From: Pterobdella sp. o SKG-2022
Lineage: Eukaryota > Annelida > Clitellata > Hirudinida > Piscicolidae
Direction: 5' to 3'
Length of the DNA stretch: 64,000 nucleotides
Assembly (NCBI GenBank): GCA_964035795.1
Contig: OZ038320.1
Location: forward strand, 7,834,671 to 7,898,670
The notes below the pieces were generated by a model, which saw only the letters and a program-made list of their open reading frames with translations, was not told where the DNA came from and made no database searches. The position numbers and the translations under genes are program-made. The stretch's first letter is position 1, and each line of letters begins with the position of its first letter. Shown here one piece after another: positions 12,701-26,000 of the stretch.

Positions 12701-14019
12701 ATCATTATACATAATAACTTGCTGAAACTTATGCTGGCCATAATTCAAAGAGATAATAACTTTGTATGTAAAGAAATATAATCTTCAAAACATAATAGAA
12801 TACAGATCTTGAAAACAATTTGAATGCAAAAAAATAATTTCATATGGTAAATACAACAAACGATTGCATGTATATGAGAACGATCAAAAAGATATAACAA
12901 TGATGAACAACTTTAGGTTACTCTTCAAAAAGCGAAGAAGGCAAACTCAAATTAAGTTCAAAATTTAAACAACTGTAAAACACGCGAATGAAAGAAAAAG
13001 AAATAATAAATAAGCATTATTGATACAATTGTTTGCAGATATGTGATGGCATGGTTGCTCCGCAAGAGACTAGATGCGACAAACACTTGAAAAAGTATTG
13101 AAGTTACGTTGATGTGGTGAGATGACATGACCTAGAAACAGCGGCAGTGATATTGCACGAGTAATTATATGCACTTACAAACCAAACCAAATAATGATCT
13201 TTTAAATATCAGTTTCACAAAAAGTAAATGCATGAAATATTAACAAAAGCAAAAATCGGTCAATCTCTTATTTAAAATACAATATTCAATAATTGCATGT
13301 ATAGCTGTTATGTAGCTATGTTGGACCCGACAGGCGTATATAGACTATGGATTAATAATACTTATCTACTTTGATTAACGTTCGGCAAAATGCAGAAAAG
13401 AAGAATAACTCAAAAGCAATGTAAAAAATGATAAAACGGGAATATGGAAAACTTTGAAACGCAAACAATAACAAGGAATGAAAAGGCAACAACCGTTAAT
13501 CTGCTAGTTGCTATATACACTATTTCACAAACCATCAATCCATATTAAAACAACCGATAAATAATTTAAAGCAAATTTACAATGATATAATCAATCAAAC
13601 CGAGGAAAAAGCACAATACTGAAACTCGAATCATGGTTAATTTGATTATTGCTAATGAGTAGTTTTATCACGAAATCAACAAAAGGAAAAATAGATTTGA
13701 ACCCACAATCAATTGAACACTTTGTTGCATAAATATGAAGCTAACACACACAAAAGTATTGAAGGCAGCTGAAGCATAAACCTGTGACTTGAGCATTGAT
13801 TTAATTAATTGCACTTAGTGATTTTCATGGTTGTCACAATTATATATAAAATGGGCGATCTGTATGGAAATAAGCAATACAATTTGATTTCAATAAGGCA
13901 ATAAAACTTTTTATAAAATAAATATCAATAAATCGCCATTACATTGAAGAAGAAAAAACAAGAAAAAACTTGAATCTCAAAAAGCTTTAATAATAGTCGA
14001 ATTAATTGATTAGACCACA
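9785..14019. other. 4.2-kb gene-poor intergenic region
   Basis: No frame here has recognisable similarity. The longest are 100 codons (10904-11206, hydrophobic and AT-driven) and 83 codons (11526-11777, with somewhat more balanced codons). A tRNA-derived repeat appears at about 12468-12535 on the minus strand. The right part should contain the 3' UTR of the HMG-box gene. Confidence 0.5.
12468..12535 (-). repeat. Possible tRNA-derived SINE fragment
   Basis: Read on the minus strand, a D-arm-like AGCTCATGTAGAG is followed about 33 nt later by GGGTTTGATTCC, which resembles a pol III B box. Stems are imperfect. A run of A lies beyond it on the + strand at about 12420. Only one copy is visible, so the family cannot be confirmed. 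Confidence 0.3.
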
Positions 14020-16944
14020 TTAATTGGTATTGTTGATAGATGTGGTGGCAAGAACAATATCTTTGGTTTCAGAGCCCCTTGAGAGACTGCCCCGCAGAGA
14101 TTCCTCCCCTCTAAGGTCTTTGTTGCTTAACTGTTGTTGCTTAGGCATGTTGCACATATTTCTCAGTAATTGTTGCCTCATGTCCTCTTTATCCATGCCA
14201 TTGCTTTTGTCTTCAATGCCGTTACAACTCGTTGGTAGATTTTTGTTGAGGTTGGTATCATTATTGATGAATAGTCCTTCGTTTTGTTGTTGCAACAATG
14301 TCCATTGTTGATGGAAAAAGTCATTTTGTTTTTTGAGTTGGTGGATGAGTTCATATGCCTGTTCAAGCTCCCTCATTAGTTTAAGCACCTGAGTAACATT
14401 TCACCATTTTATAATATACCATAGATTGAAATATATATCAATAATAATCTATGCATCATTGAGAATTAATACCTTATAACTTATATTTATACTCTTATAA
14501 CAATGAAACTCAAAATAAACTAATAAACCATTTATCGGACGCAAATAAATTTAAATACAAAAACAGAACAAAAATACTTTGATGGGAAGCTCACTGACTA
14601 AACCAAAAACTATTGATTTAAGAGTAAAATAAACATAATACTTTTTAGAGACATCTTAAATTTACTTATAAATAATATTTGGCAATTTTTTACGTAGAAT
14701 TATGGAAGAATTTTAGTAAATTTATTGAGCACAAAACAGCTATAATTTTCGATAAGTCTAGACTTATCATGAAACATTAGCTAAACTTATTGAAAATTAT
14801 AGCTATTTATTTTGCTCAATAAATTTACTGAAACATAATACAGAAATAACTTTTGTAATAATAAAAATAATAAAATATCTGATAAAGCTAATAAAAATAA
14901 TATTATTAGTAATAACATAGGCAAATTGTAGCACCTCTTGTGACTTTTCGACCAGAGCACTTCTGAGTAACAACTTCTCAGGGTCGATGGTGCCCAAAAC
15001 CTCACCACAGTTGGCCTCCTTTTGAAGGCCTTTGAGTAGCAGGTGTTGTTTCAATATGGTGTTGTTTTCCTGGAAGAGATGATTCAACAATAGGTTTTGA
15101 TCCATTTTGTTTGATAATATTAACTGTTGCCATGGTACATTTGTATTAACCATGTTTTCATTGGGTGGGTTGTTGTTAGTATTGTTGTTATTGCTTGGTG
15201 TCACTGCACTCTGCTCTGAACAACTTATTTGACTTTGAAGGTTTCTGTTTATATTGAAGCACAATAAAAATAATGAATACAATAGCCATGATCAATAATA
15301 CTTGTATGGAAAATTAATATGAAATTTATTGAAGATGTTAGCAAGAACTACCTTGATGAAGGGTCTATGAAAGATGTGTTGATATGCTCACTATCAGCCA
15401 CACCTGGCTTATTATTAGTGCTTTCAACAACCACATCATTACAAGATACACCATTACTCAACAAAGCATGTTTGCCATCATTCCAGTAGTTTTGTACAGC
15501 AGTGGTAGGTATGTCTTGTGTTGTTTGAGGGGTGACCAAGGAAGTGGCTTGAGAGGTAGCAATGTTTTGTTCATCATAGGTCATATTGAGCTTTTCTATG
15601 TTTCGTTTGCGACACACGGTTTCTTTTTTTGTCTCTTTACGTCGACCTTTTGGTTTCACCAAATCTGATGCTTGCAAGCCTGTCATTTGCAGATACTTCT
15701 GTAACTCGCTGTCATAACGCACCTGTGTTGTTAGGTCATTTCTTGAAGCAATTTCAAAACATCATCATCATTGTTTTATGTTTGCTTCCAGACTAACATG
15801 AAAACTAATTAAAATCTTTATGACATGAAGTACATGTCAAAATTAAAATACAAAGCCTATAAATAAAATTTTAAATATTTCTAAAAAAAATTACTTAAGC
15901 ATGAACAAAAAAAAGCTAATACGTTGATTGAAACTCAGAGATTATTTAAGCACATTGTTTTTTCCTATCAAAAAAATTTTTGTGTTATTTAACGTGATGA
16001 TAAAAACATTTTTTAAATGTGCATTTTACTTTTTTCTCATTACTCATAAAAAATTAATTATTGAAAAAAAAGCAATAGATAATACCTTATCAGAAAGGAA
16101 GTCATTATTGAATCGTTGTTTGTCTGCTTCACTCAGCTCCCTCCACACCCTGCCAATGTTCGTGCCTACTTCACATACTGTCATGCCAGGGTTGGCTGCC
16201 TTCACTTGCTGCCAGATCTATATGCCAATGAGTTATTATGACAGGTTATTGTATCCATTTTTTTGATATTTCATGTATCGCCTTGTTTCAAGATTCAAAA
16301 TGCTTCATGATAAAAAAGTAATAAACACTCTTTTTTTTTATGATAAAGTTGAATTTTGTGAATGAATGACCCATTAATTTGAGTAAATACAGACCCCTTT
16401 GGAAAATCTCATGTAAGGAGAAAGAGGTTTTTTAGGAGGTGGTGGTAAGTCATTAAGGTTTTTATTAAATGGACTTGAAAGAGTGTCTTCTGGTGAAGAG
16501 ACTGTGGATGATGAATCCATGTGGCTGTTAATGCTTGGCGGGTTGCTCATTGAAGTAGCATATGAGTTTAAAATGGTAGTGTTAATATTGGCATTGCATG
16601 GAATTGTATTACTATTTGCAACTGTCGTTGTAAAAGTATCATTATTTGTGAAACTGACAAAATTATTATTGTGGTCTTTAGTTGCTGAAAATAGGCTAGT
16701 GTTCATAGAATTGTTGAAATCAGTATCAGAAGATTGTAAAGTTTGAGTGCCTAACAAATTGGATGGCTTGGAAGCTGGCAACTGAGTCTGAGAAGTGCTG
16801 CGGTTATGGATTGGACAATTTAACTATAATTTTTAATGATTCAAATAACAAATATAATTATTCGAGAGACATCTTAATGTACTTTTAAGCAATATCAATA
16901 ATCATTAACATTCAATAAATATTAATGATTATAAATATGAACAA

Positions 16945-16983
<39 letters not shown>

Positions 16984-17463
16984 GACTTACTTTAAATTGT
17001 TTGAACCAAAAATATTCATATCAAAAACACAATCTGCATCTTCAAGAGATCTAAATATGGAATCATCCATGTCCAATGAGCCAGTATTCATATCTTCAAC
17101 AAAAGAAGCCATTAATGTGTCATTGTTACTGTAGCTATAATTGCCTGAATCTATAGAACCGACGCTGGATGGATTGATAACAGAAGATTGAGAACTAAGT
17201 GGAAAATCATTGTTTTTTACGCTGTTGGTTTGAAAAAGCGTCGATAGATTATTGTCAAGCAAAAGTTCAGAAGATTTTGGTGATGGACTAAGAACATTTT
17301 GGAAGTTGCAGTTGAATGGAGATTGGGGCAGTAAAGGAAATTCGTCATAGTTGTTGGTCATGAGTGAAGGAAACATGTTAAATGAGTTCCCTTCAAAAGG
17401 AAAAGCGTTTGAAGAATTCAGAAACTCTTCTGCTACTTCAGTACTTTGTTGAAGATCATGCAT
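14020..17463 (-). CDS. SMARCE1/BAF57-like HMG-box protein, 6 exons
   Basis: Probable BAF (SWI/SNF) chromatin-remodelling subunit. Exons on the minus strand: 17463-16991, 16797-16395, 16217-16086, 15722-15352, 15244-14935, 14388-14020. Phases fit throughout and give 685 residues. The HMG box is split over exons 2-4: PPPPKKPLSPYMRFSKG, then IWQQVKAANPGMTVCEVG and IGRVWRELSEADKQRF, then YDSELQKYLQM. It matches the SMARCE1 pattern ([44 protein letters not shown]) better than TOX or HMGB boxes. The last exon has a coiled-coil segment (LMRELEQAYELIHQLKKQNDF), also expected for BAF57. Unlike the 411-aa vertebrate protein, about 275 Asn/Ser-rich residues precede the box. A different HMG-box subfamily remains possible, so no symbol is given. 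Confidence 0.82.
14715..14829. repeat. MITE-like near-perfect palindrome (family 1) in an intron
   Basis: Left arm from AGTAAATTTATTGAGCA and right arm ending TGCTCAATAAATTTACT are inverted copies of each other over about 50 bp, around a short spacer. It lies in intron 5 of the HMG-box gene, just past the donor. Related copies occur at 4443-4522, 21648-21690, 22972-23047, 25183-25248 and 56976-57163. Confidence 0.8.
16937..16980. repeat. TA-rich microsatellite
   Basis: A nearly pure run of alternating T and A in intron 1 of the HMG-box gene, just beyond the exon 1 donor. A fragment of palindromic family 1 lies next to it at 16866-16899. Confidence 0.9.
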
Positions 17464-18123
17464 ATTTGGACTGTTATTTTGTCGAATGGTTGTCTTCTAT
17501 GTACAAACTAAAAAACGTTTCAACGTGAAAAAACATTAATGCACGAAATCAATTAGATGTAAAGTAATTAATAATTTTAAAATTGTGCATAAAAATGATT
17601 AAACAAAAAAAATGAGTAAAATATTCTACACGTAGTCTAATTATTTAATTAAACTTTTAGATTAAATTATCGACAAAAAATAATTATAATCAGATAAAAT
17701 CAACATTAAAAAGATTAAATTCTTTGTAAAAACACCTCAAAATGTACGTTTGAAATTCTAGATAAAATTCCTCTCAAGTTCAGCATAGACAAAACAACCA
17801 AGGACTGGTCGTCACGTGATCAGCGTCAAAGAACTGTAAATTTTAATAACCTAATTTTTTGTCGTTAAATTAAAATACTTTTACACAAGACTACATTTTG
17901 TCTTCATTTTTATTAGGAAACATCAAAAAATAGTTTTTTTGCAATTTAAAAATGCATAAGACAGTTTTTTAAAAAGCCAACTGGAAAAATAATATATATA
18001 GGAAATTCAAAAACATTTTATTTGCAAATAAGCAATAAAAACAATATTCACAAAGCACTTGCATCTAGTAAACAGATGACAAAGGCATAACTGAAGATGA
18101 TGAATAACAAATTTGTAGTTCCC
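17464..18123. other. Intergenic: TPX2 3' end and HMG-box gene promoter
   Basis: Both neighbours are on the minus strand. An AATAAA for TPX2 lies at 18017-18022, about 105 nt beyond its stop. The only marked regulatory word is the TCACGTGA palindrome at 17812-17819, an E-box. Confidence 0.6.
17812..17819. promoter_or_regulatory. E-box palindrome TCACGTGA
   Basis: An 8-bp palindrome containing CACGTG about 350 bp upstream of the HMG-box gene ATG. CACGTG is the site of bHLH-ZIP factors of the MYC/USF/TFE type. A single 6-bp core can occur by chance, though it is uncommon in DNA this AT-rich. Confidence 0.35.
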
Positions 18124-19773
18124 TTAATCCAATTTTAATGTTTTATCAAGATACTTTTGGGAGATGCGTTCAGAGAAGTTGGGAGAATGAGCATCAGTGA
18201 GAAGCTTCTTAGAAGGTAGAACTCGAATAGGACTATAATAACGGATAGGCTCTGCATGGTGAACAGTCTGCATCCTTTTCATTTTTATTTCCTCTTCTTC
18301 CAACAATCGTTCTTCTTCTTTTCTTTTCATATTTTCTTTTTCTGCCTCAAGTTCTTTCTCTTTTATATGTTCTTCCCATTTTTTTCTCTTTTCTAACCTT
18401 TTTGTAGTGTGGTTAGGAATATGCTTTATTTCAACCAGCGTTTTTAAAAAACCCTGATTATCTGGAATTTCTGGCACAAAAGGAGCCTGTTTTAATACCA
18501 AAGCTGGTTTGGCCTTGAACTCTTTCATTTCATGTTGCTCTTTTTCAATTTGTTCAAGTTTTTCTTGCCATTTTTTATGGTTTTCTTCAGCTCTTTTCTC
18601 GCCAACCAATTCGAATGGCTCTATTTTAGTTACAGGGCGAACCTTTTTACTAGGAAGAACAGGAGTGTTACTCAAATCATACATAGGTCTGGCTATAAAT
18701 TTTCTAGCTTCTTTTTCTTTTCTTTCTTCTTCTTTAATTAACTTTTCTCTAGTTTTTTTCACTTCTTTATCTTTGCCATCAAATGAAAAAGGCATTACTT
18801 GAGTCTTTTTAGGAACAAAAATTTGTTCCTTACTAATATCACTAGAAATTGATTGATCCATTGAGTTAAGTAACATCATCTTTTTTTTTGTTGCATGCAA
18901 TTTAGAAAAAGCAGGACTTTGAGGCACAGTTGGAAAAACAGACATCTTATCAGAACTTTTTACCAGTTCTTGATAAATGCTTAATGGTATTGGACGAGCT
19001 ACAAAATTATTGCAAACTTCCTCAGTTTGTAATGATTCAACTTTTTTTTTTGGTTTTGAAAGATTGAATTCTTTAACTACCACTGTTGGTTTAGCAGGAG
19101 GTTTAGAAGGTAACTTTGGATTTTCAAAAATTTTCCGATCAAGCTCAGTAGCTTTAAACTGCATTCTTTGAGCTTCTTGTATTTCTAATTCTTCCTTTTG
19201 ATCATGGCTTAAAACAGTTGAGGGTTTGGGTCGAGATTTTGAAACAAATTTTGGAGTTTTGGGTTTTGTGGGCTTTAGTTTTACAAAATTAGTTGGTGTC
19301 TGATAATTTTTTAAACGAAATCTTTGAGGCGTTTCTTTTGAGAACTTCATGACTCCTTCAGCTAGTGTTTCTATTTTAATTGAGTTTCCCATCTTTTTGT
19401 TCTTACCATGAAAATGAAATGGCTGGGGAATCGTATTTTTAACTTGTTTAGGTTTTTTATCAGCAACATTATTTACTCGAGTTTTAGCTATTTTTATAAG
19501 GCGGTTAGCACAATTAGTCTTCTGAATTTCCTTATTACTTCTTTGTCTAATTTTTGCGAATTTTGGAGTTACGGGAATCGTTGGTTTCTTGATAAAAGGG
19601 CACTTACTTGCAAATTTTGCCTCCTCATCAAGTTCTTTTTCTTTTTTTTCAAAGTAATCTATATTCATGTTTTCATCATCCAAAACACAGTGTTCATCGA
19701 TATCACAATCATAAGGAGGAAATTTGTAAAAACGAGGAGCATCAAATTCCCACATTGAATCTTTGGAATCCAT
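18124..19773 (-). CDS. TPX2: TPX2 spindle assembly factor, single exon
   Basis: Microtubule-associated protein that activates Aurora-A and nucleates spindle microtubules under Ran/importin control (family knowledge). The 549-codon frame is intact. The N-terminus WEFDAPRFYKFPPYDCDID and NIDYFEKKE correspond to the Aurora-A-binding segment of TPX2 (YDAPSDFINF and NIDSWFEEK). The C-terminal half has the repeated family motif FxARP/FKAKP followed by PFVPxxP (FIARPMYDLSNTPVLPSKK and FKAKPALVLKQAPFVPEIP). It also has long charged helices with KWEEHIKEKELEAEKE, and near the end HAEPIRYYSPIRVLPSKK and SPNFSERI, matching the vertebrate HKANPIRKY and SPKFSTRF. It is shorter than the human protein (747 aa), and the middle is reduced. 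The gene is head-to-head with NFX1 across 253 bp. Confidence 0.95.
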   Translation of the reverse strand: MDSKDSMWEFDAPRFYKFPPYDCDIDEHCVLDDENMNIDYFEKKEKELDEEAKFASKCPFIKKPTIPVTPKFAKIRQRSNKEIQKTNCANRLIKIAKTRVNNVADKKPKQVKNTIPQPFHFHGKNKKMGNSIKIETLAEGVMKFSKETPQRFRLKNYQTPTNFVKLKPTKPKTPKFVSKSRPKPSTVLSHDQKEELEIQEAQRMQFKATELDRKIFENPKLPSKPPAKPTVVVKEFNLSKPKKKVESLQTEEVCNNFVARPIPLSIYQELVKSSDKMSVFPTVPQSPAFSKLHATKKKMMLLNSMDQSISSDISKEQIFVPKKTQVMPFSFDGKDKEVKKTREKLIKEEERKEKEARKFIARPMYDLSNTPVLPSKKVRPVTKIEPFELVGEKRAEENHKKWQEKLEQIEKEQHEMKEFKAKPALVLKQAPFVPEIPDNQGFLKTLVEIKHIPNHTTKRLEKRKKWEEHIKEKELEAEKENMKRKEEERLLEEEEIKMKRMQTVHHAEPIRYYSPIRVLPSKKLLTDAHSPNFSERISQKYLDKTLKLD

Positions 19774-20026
19774 CTCAATATTTCAAATCGTTTAGCAACT
19801 TGAATAAACTGACAGTGCGACCAAACCAAAATTAAAATTTAGGCGGTCGGTAACCAAAAAACAAATAGAATCAAAAGTAAATCTTAAAAAGTAACTGAAT
19901 GTTTTTTATGAAAATACAGTTTTCAATTTATTATTTATTTATTTTAAATATAATTCAAAAATTCTTTAAGTTTTTTAAATCTACTACTTAGGTCACGGTA
20001 ATATTTCGCAATGAAAAAGTATTTTG
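19774..20026. promoter_or_regulatory. Shared TPX2/NFX1 divergent promoter
   Basis: Only 253 bp separate the two start codons, which point away from each other, so one short region must drive both genes. It is very AT-rich, with no obvious TATA box or initiator I can place with confidence. Confidence 0.6.
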
Positions 20027-23000
20027 ATGGGTGATGAAAGTTCAAGCAATCGCTCTACTTTAAATCCTAATGCTCCTGTTTTTATTAGCAAACATTTTAC
20101 ACAAAGCTCAACTGAAAATAATAAATGTAATGAGGTATCAGATATTGAATTTCATCTTCAAAATATAAACATACCTTCTAATTCAAATGCTTTTCATTTT
20201 GGAGAGTATTCAAATGAACATTTTTTCAATACAACTAACGAGTATTATGAGGAAAACGATGTACAATTTGAGTCTAAAGAGGGGTTCACACCTTCTGTTC
20301 TGTCTAATAGTGAAAAGAATAACACATACACAAGAAATCACTATATGAATGAATTGTCCAAAGTAAATTTTCAATTAAATTCAAAGGAAAAAAAGCATAC
20401 ACCATATGAAAATGATCAAAGAAAAACAAAAAGTAAACATGCTAGTTGTGAGAAAAACTCATTCATTTTCCACAAAAATGAAAGTTTAAAAAATAAGTTA
20501 ATTACATCTAAAAAGACAAATGAAGCTTCTGGCAGCCATAATATTGATTCATCTATTACATTTCAAGGTTTTGAAATTTTTTATAAATATAATAGTTTTA
20601 TTTATTTAATAATATTTATTCTATATATCTATAGAGAGATTAGAGCAAGAATTAAAAGAAGGTGTATATGAATGCATGGTATGCTGTGGAGAAGTTGGAA
20701 AGGCAGCAGACGTTTGGTCTTGCTCTGAATGTAATCACATTTTCCATTTGAAATGCATCAAAAAGTGGGCATCAAGCCCCACTTCACAAATCTCACAACC
20801 ACTTGACATTTCAAAGAATAATTTACAAAAGAATGTTTTTTGGAGATGCCCTGCCTGTCAATATATAACTCAAGGCATTCCTTTTGAATATAGATGTTTT
20901 TGCAGTGAGTACAGTTTTTTTTTAATGTTTTGAATAAAATTTCAGTTTTTGAAAAATTTTTTCTATTTAAATCTTAAAATGTTTTGCAGAAAAAAGAAAA
21001 AGCCCACCATATGATGTTCACTTGGTGCCTCATAGTTGTGGAGAAGTGTGTGGCAAAAAAGGCAGAGGAGGTGACCATTGCAAACATCCATGCACCATTT
21101 TGTGTCACCCAGGTCCCTGCCCACCTTGCTCAGCATTCACTTCTTTCAAGTGCTTGTGTGGAAAGTTACAAACCAACAAGAAATGCTCTTCAGCTACTAA
21201 CATGCAGTTAGTAACACAGCTAGTTATCTAGACATACATAATGTTTTTTCAATTTATAAATGTACACTTAAAGCTTAAGAGCTTGTTATGAATTAAACTA
21301 TTGAGAATAAACTGTATGTCACACCTTGTTTTTCATGCCTTCAGTCATCATGAATATCATCATTATGAATGATGATAAGGATTTAATGGTATTCTACTTG
21401 ATCTGTCTGGGCTGACAAGTTCTATTCTACAACATCCTTATATTTTGTAGCACTTTTTTATTTACCAAGAGTTAGGCTTGTATATTATATCTATTATATC
21501 AACTGATTAACTCATCATGGTCCTGGGCATGACGTTAAACTGTACCAAACATTTTTTCTCTAAATTGAGGTTGCTTTTCTGTTATAACCTGGATAACAGT
21601 AGACTCTGGTAGCAGGTATCAACAAACTGATATCCTGGTATCCCACTATACTTATCAAAAATTATAGCTTTTATTTTAAATAAATGTATGAATCCTCAAT
21701 TGGTGTTTTTAAAGTTTAATTATTATACAAAACATACATAAGATGTCTGAAAAATTTAATAAATAGCCAAACCATCAAAAAAAAACAGATGTTCAGAGGT
21801 ATGTAATAGACTGTTGAACTGCAAAAAGCACTATTGTAATGTGGTATGCCACTCTGGCTCATGTGAAGCTTGCACTGAGAAGATGCTTATAACATGTTAC
21901 TGTGGTAAGGAAAACAAAGAGGTTCTTTGTGGGGATGAGTTGTCCATACTAGGGTATGTTGTATCAGTAGTGTCAATTTTTCTATATTATTTCATAATTA
22001 ATTTCCAAAAAATTTTAATTAAAGATATTTATTAAATCAAAGTTATGTTTAATGAAGGCTAAAAATCTCATGGCAGCATTCAATGTGCACACAGGTCATT
22101 TATATGCGGTAAAAAATGCAACAAAGAACTTGATTGTAACAAGCACACATGCCAATCCAACTGCCACCCTCCACCCTGCACTTCATGTCTTCTTCTACCA
22201 TCTGTTGTCACCCACTGCCCCTGTGGCAAAGTGCCATTAAGTGATTTACAAGCTGTGGTGAGGAACTCTTGCTTAGATGCTGTGCCTTGTTGTGAAAGAG
22301 TTTGTGGTAAAGAATTACCTTGTGGAGAAAAAGGTTTGTTTATGCAATTGAAATGTTTTTTGAAGATATCTGCCTCCATAATACTTGGCAACATTGCATT
22401 CAATTTGATATGGTTTTTTAGTGATTTTATCACATATAACCAACTACATTTCACCATCCCACAAAGGCAACCGTCACAAATGCCAGGCCAAATGTCATGA
22501 GGGAGAATGTCCTGATTGTGAGGGTGTGATGTTGGTCAAATGTAGATGTGGGGAGAATGAAGAAGAGATGAAATGTAAAATAGCACTAGGAAAAGATTCA
22601 AAAGAGAAGAAAACAGGAGAGGATAAACTTTCAAATGCTGAAGAAGGCCTTTCAAACGAGGGTTTGTCTATAGAGGATGCCATAAGAGGCAGTGATGGGA
22701 GGAGGTTGTGGTTGTGTAAGATCAAGTGCAACAAAAAGTTGAAGTGTGGCAGACATCGATGCTCTCAATCCTGCTGCATCTTACAAGAACATAACTGCCC
22801 TCAGTTGTGTAGATGTGAGTCCAACAGTTAACTATATTGCTTTTTATTTGCTATTTTCGTGCATTTTTTTATGAATGAACGGCCATTATATTTTATGATA
22901 AGATCGAGTTTATAATCTTTTATTAATATATTTGAATTTTCCAACAAAAAACATCAAATAAAAGGAATTTTTAATACATTTATTGAGAATCAAAAGCTCT

Positions 23001-26000
23001 AATTTTTGATAAGTTTATCCTTATTATGAAACGTTAGCGAAAAAATTTAATTTTAACTATGGTTATATAGTAATTCAATCAAAGACTAAAATTATGAATC
23101 ATTACATGCTTCAGACATTTAATAAATTCGAACCCATGCTACAGACAAATTGTCTTGTGGTCATCACAGATGTGAAGAGCCCTGTCATCGAGGCAGGTTG
23201 TGTCATATTTATTATCGCTAATGAGTCGTTCAGTTATTAGCATGATCCTCTATGAAGTCGTTTTAATATTTAGTAAAGTGGTCACTTTCTATGAAAATAC
23301 TGAGCTTATGAACAATTATCTTTTATTGGCTTTCCAAATTTAAGTGTTTTTAAATTAAAAAATAATTATTCTTTACACAATGTTTCAAAGTCTATAGCAT
23401 ATTCAAAAAACCATAGGTGTGAGCAGTGTTGGCAGGTAGGGTGGGAAGAGTTGAGGTGTGCTTGCGGTGCCGAGGTGCTGTATCCACCCATTCAGTGTGG
23501 CACCCAGCCTCCTCCTTGCAACCGCCCATGCACCAGGTCGGTTGTCATTATCAATCAAATCCATTATGGCTTTTGATTATTAAACTTGCCGGTTTTCGAA
23601 TGACTTTGGTTTTATTAAACTTGTATCATTGATTTATAAAAGGAATTTTTTGAATTTCAAAGGCTTTAATTTATTTCATTGTTATTTAATCGATATATTT
23701 TTGATAGTCAGTATCAGTATTTGATGATACTGATGGTTAAATCTATAAACTAAAAGGGGTTCATAAATTTTAATTTCAACAATGATAACATATTTAAACC
23801 TCAGTTGCTTTTCATATAAGTTTAAACCAAAGCCATTTTCTAATAATTTAACTAACTCCACTCAACCACATTTATATAATCTCCTTGTAATAATCTCTAC
23901 AACAGACAGCACGATTGTTGGCATCCAGTGAACCACCCATGCCACAGTAACGACTCATGTCCACCTTGTACCTTCCTCGTTCAGAGAGCCTGCATGTGTG
24001 GCAAGGTGTTTTTTGATAGTGATTAGTGAATAAATAAATTATTTGTTAAATCTTTAGCTAACGTACTAATAACAAGGCTAACATTATCGTAATTTATAGC
24101 TTTAAAAATGTTATAAAAACTTAATCAAACTTGAAGTTTTAAATGAGGGAAAATCATTTTAAAAAATACAATGCCTCTGAAAAGATAGATAAAGGGTAAA
24201 TATATCGACAAGAATGTGGCCAAATGAAGCATGCGTTTATTTTATGTTCCAGCTGATTTACTATGTCTACCTATGAATAAATATTTACACAGTTTCTTTT
24301 CTGGCTTTGTGTTCATTTTTTACTCAAATGCTTTTATGTTATAAATAAAATATTTGTCTATTGAAGTTTTTAAAAAAATTTGGTATTGAATTTTTTATTC
24401 TGTTTTTTCTTACATTCACTTACTGAAGTTTCATCCCTATCCGAAATTTTTCTTCTCTACTTCTCTTGATACATTCGTATAAAGTATTTTCATCCCAAAA
24501 AATCTCGATAAGTTTGAAATGGGGTTTGGATTAAAACAATTACGAGGAATTTACATATATCGAAAATCATAATTCTTGATTATTCTATCATAATCCTCAG
24601 TACAAAACTTATTAAATATGCCTAAAATATTATATAGAACAATGCAATGTTGCAGGAAGTACGTAGGAACATTCCTTGTTTTTTGAAAGAAGTATTTTGC
24701 GGTCTGCCATGCCACAAATCACTGCCTTGCTTTGTGCATAAATGCCTTAAAACCTGCCATAAGGTATTTTTTATTATATTTGTATAGTTTAATGCTATTA
24801 GCCTTTATCCGCTCGATTTTAAAATTTTCTTAGATTTGATTCATTTTTCATTATAATGTTTTCAAAAATGAAATTTATATTAAGCTTTGTGCGATTTAGA
24901 CTTTGTTATATCATATTCCCAATTTCATCGCTTTAGGTTGAAAAGTACAAAAGTACCGTGCTACTAAAACTCAACTGATATATGTAGTTTTCATCAGATC
25001 TTGACGTAAAATTTAATGAAATACTCCAGAAGGTTGAGACCACCAGTATCAATTTTTTATTCTATACAAATAACGCTAGATTCTGTGGCTAGAATTATTC
25101 ATCTATTGCTGGAGCAATGGGTTGTTATAAAAGATAAAAAGGTTGCAACAACAATATTAAAATTTAAAAACATTAATTGAGGTTTTATACATTTATTTAA
25201 AAGAAAAGCTATAATTTTCGATGAGTATAGCCTTATCATAAAACAATATATAATTTAAAAAAAACATGATACTTTTAAACAACCTTTGAAATTGACTACA
25301 ATAAAATAATAAATAAAAATAAGAGTTAAATTAGGATGAAAAGTTGACGAACTTCAAAGAAACAATCAATTTGTTAGTTGCCACAGGAATTTTTGAGCAT
25401 ATACCATACCAAAGAGCTTCATGTTCATAAAAAAATAAGCAAAATAAAGGTTTAAAATTTTTTCAACCGGTATACAAAATGTTTCCGGCATTCTTTATTA
25501 TTAGAATACTCTAACGTTACTGAAGAGTGCCATTTTTGGTCAACCAAGCTTGACCTGAAAGTAAAAACAGTTTTTGAATGCATGACCTGGAGTAAAATTT
25601 ATTGTAGGATGAAGTGTATGTATGGCTAAATGATATGATATATCTAAAACACAAAGAGGATACGAAGTTTGTGGAAAATTACATGAAAAATTTCTAAAAT
25701 ATGTTGAGTGTATGGAGGTCCGCTATGTTTTACCACTATGCTGATAAAAATGAGAACTTGCTCATTTTCTTTTAGTATTATATATAAAGTTTGTATATAA
25801 AAGTGAATTTTTGTTTCACGATATTCTTACAATGTGTTAATGTCTGTCGAAAGCTCACATTTGATGCTAAAATATTTCAATTGAACTCAATTCGTCAGAA
25901 ATTAATAAACATTGAGATTATTTTTTATTCTCACAACATAGACTTGATTGTATTATCAAAAATATGTTTGACAATTTTGAATTATCACGTTTTCACTCAA

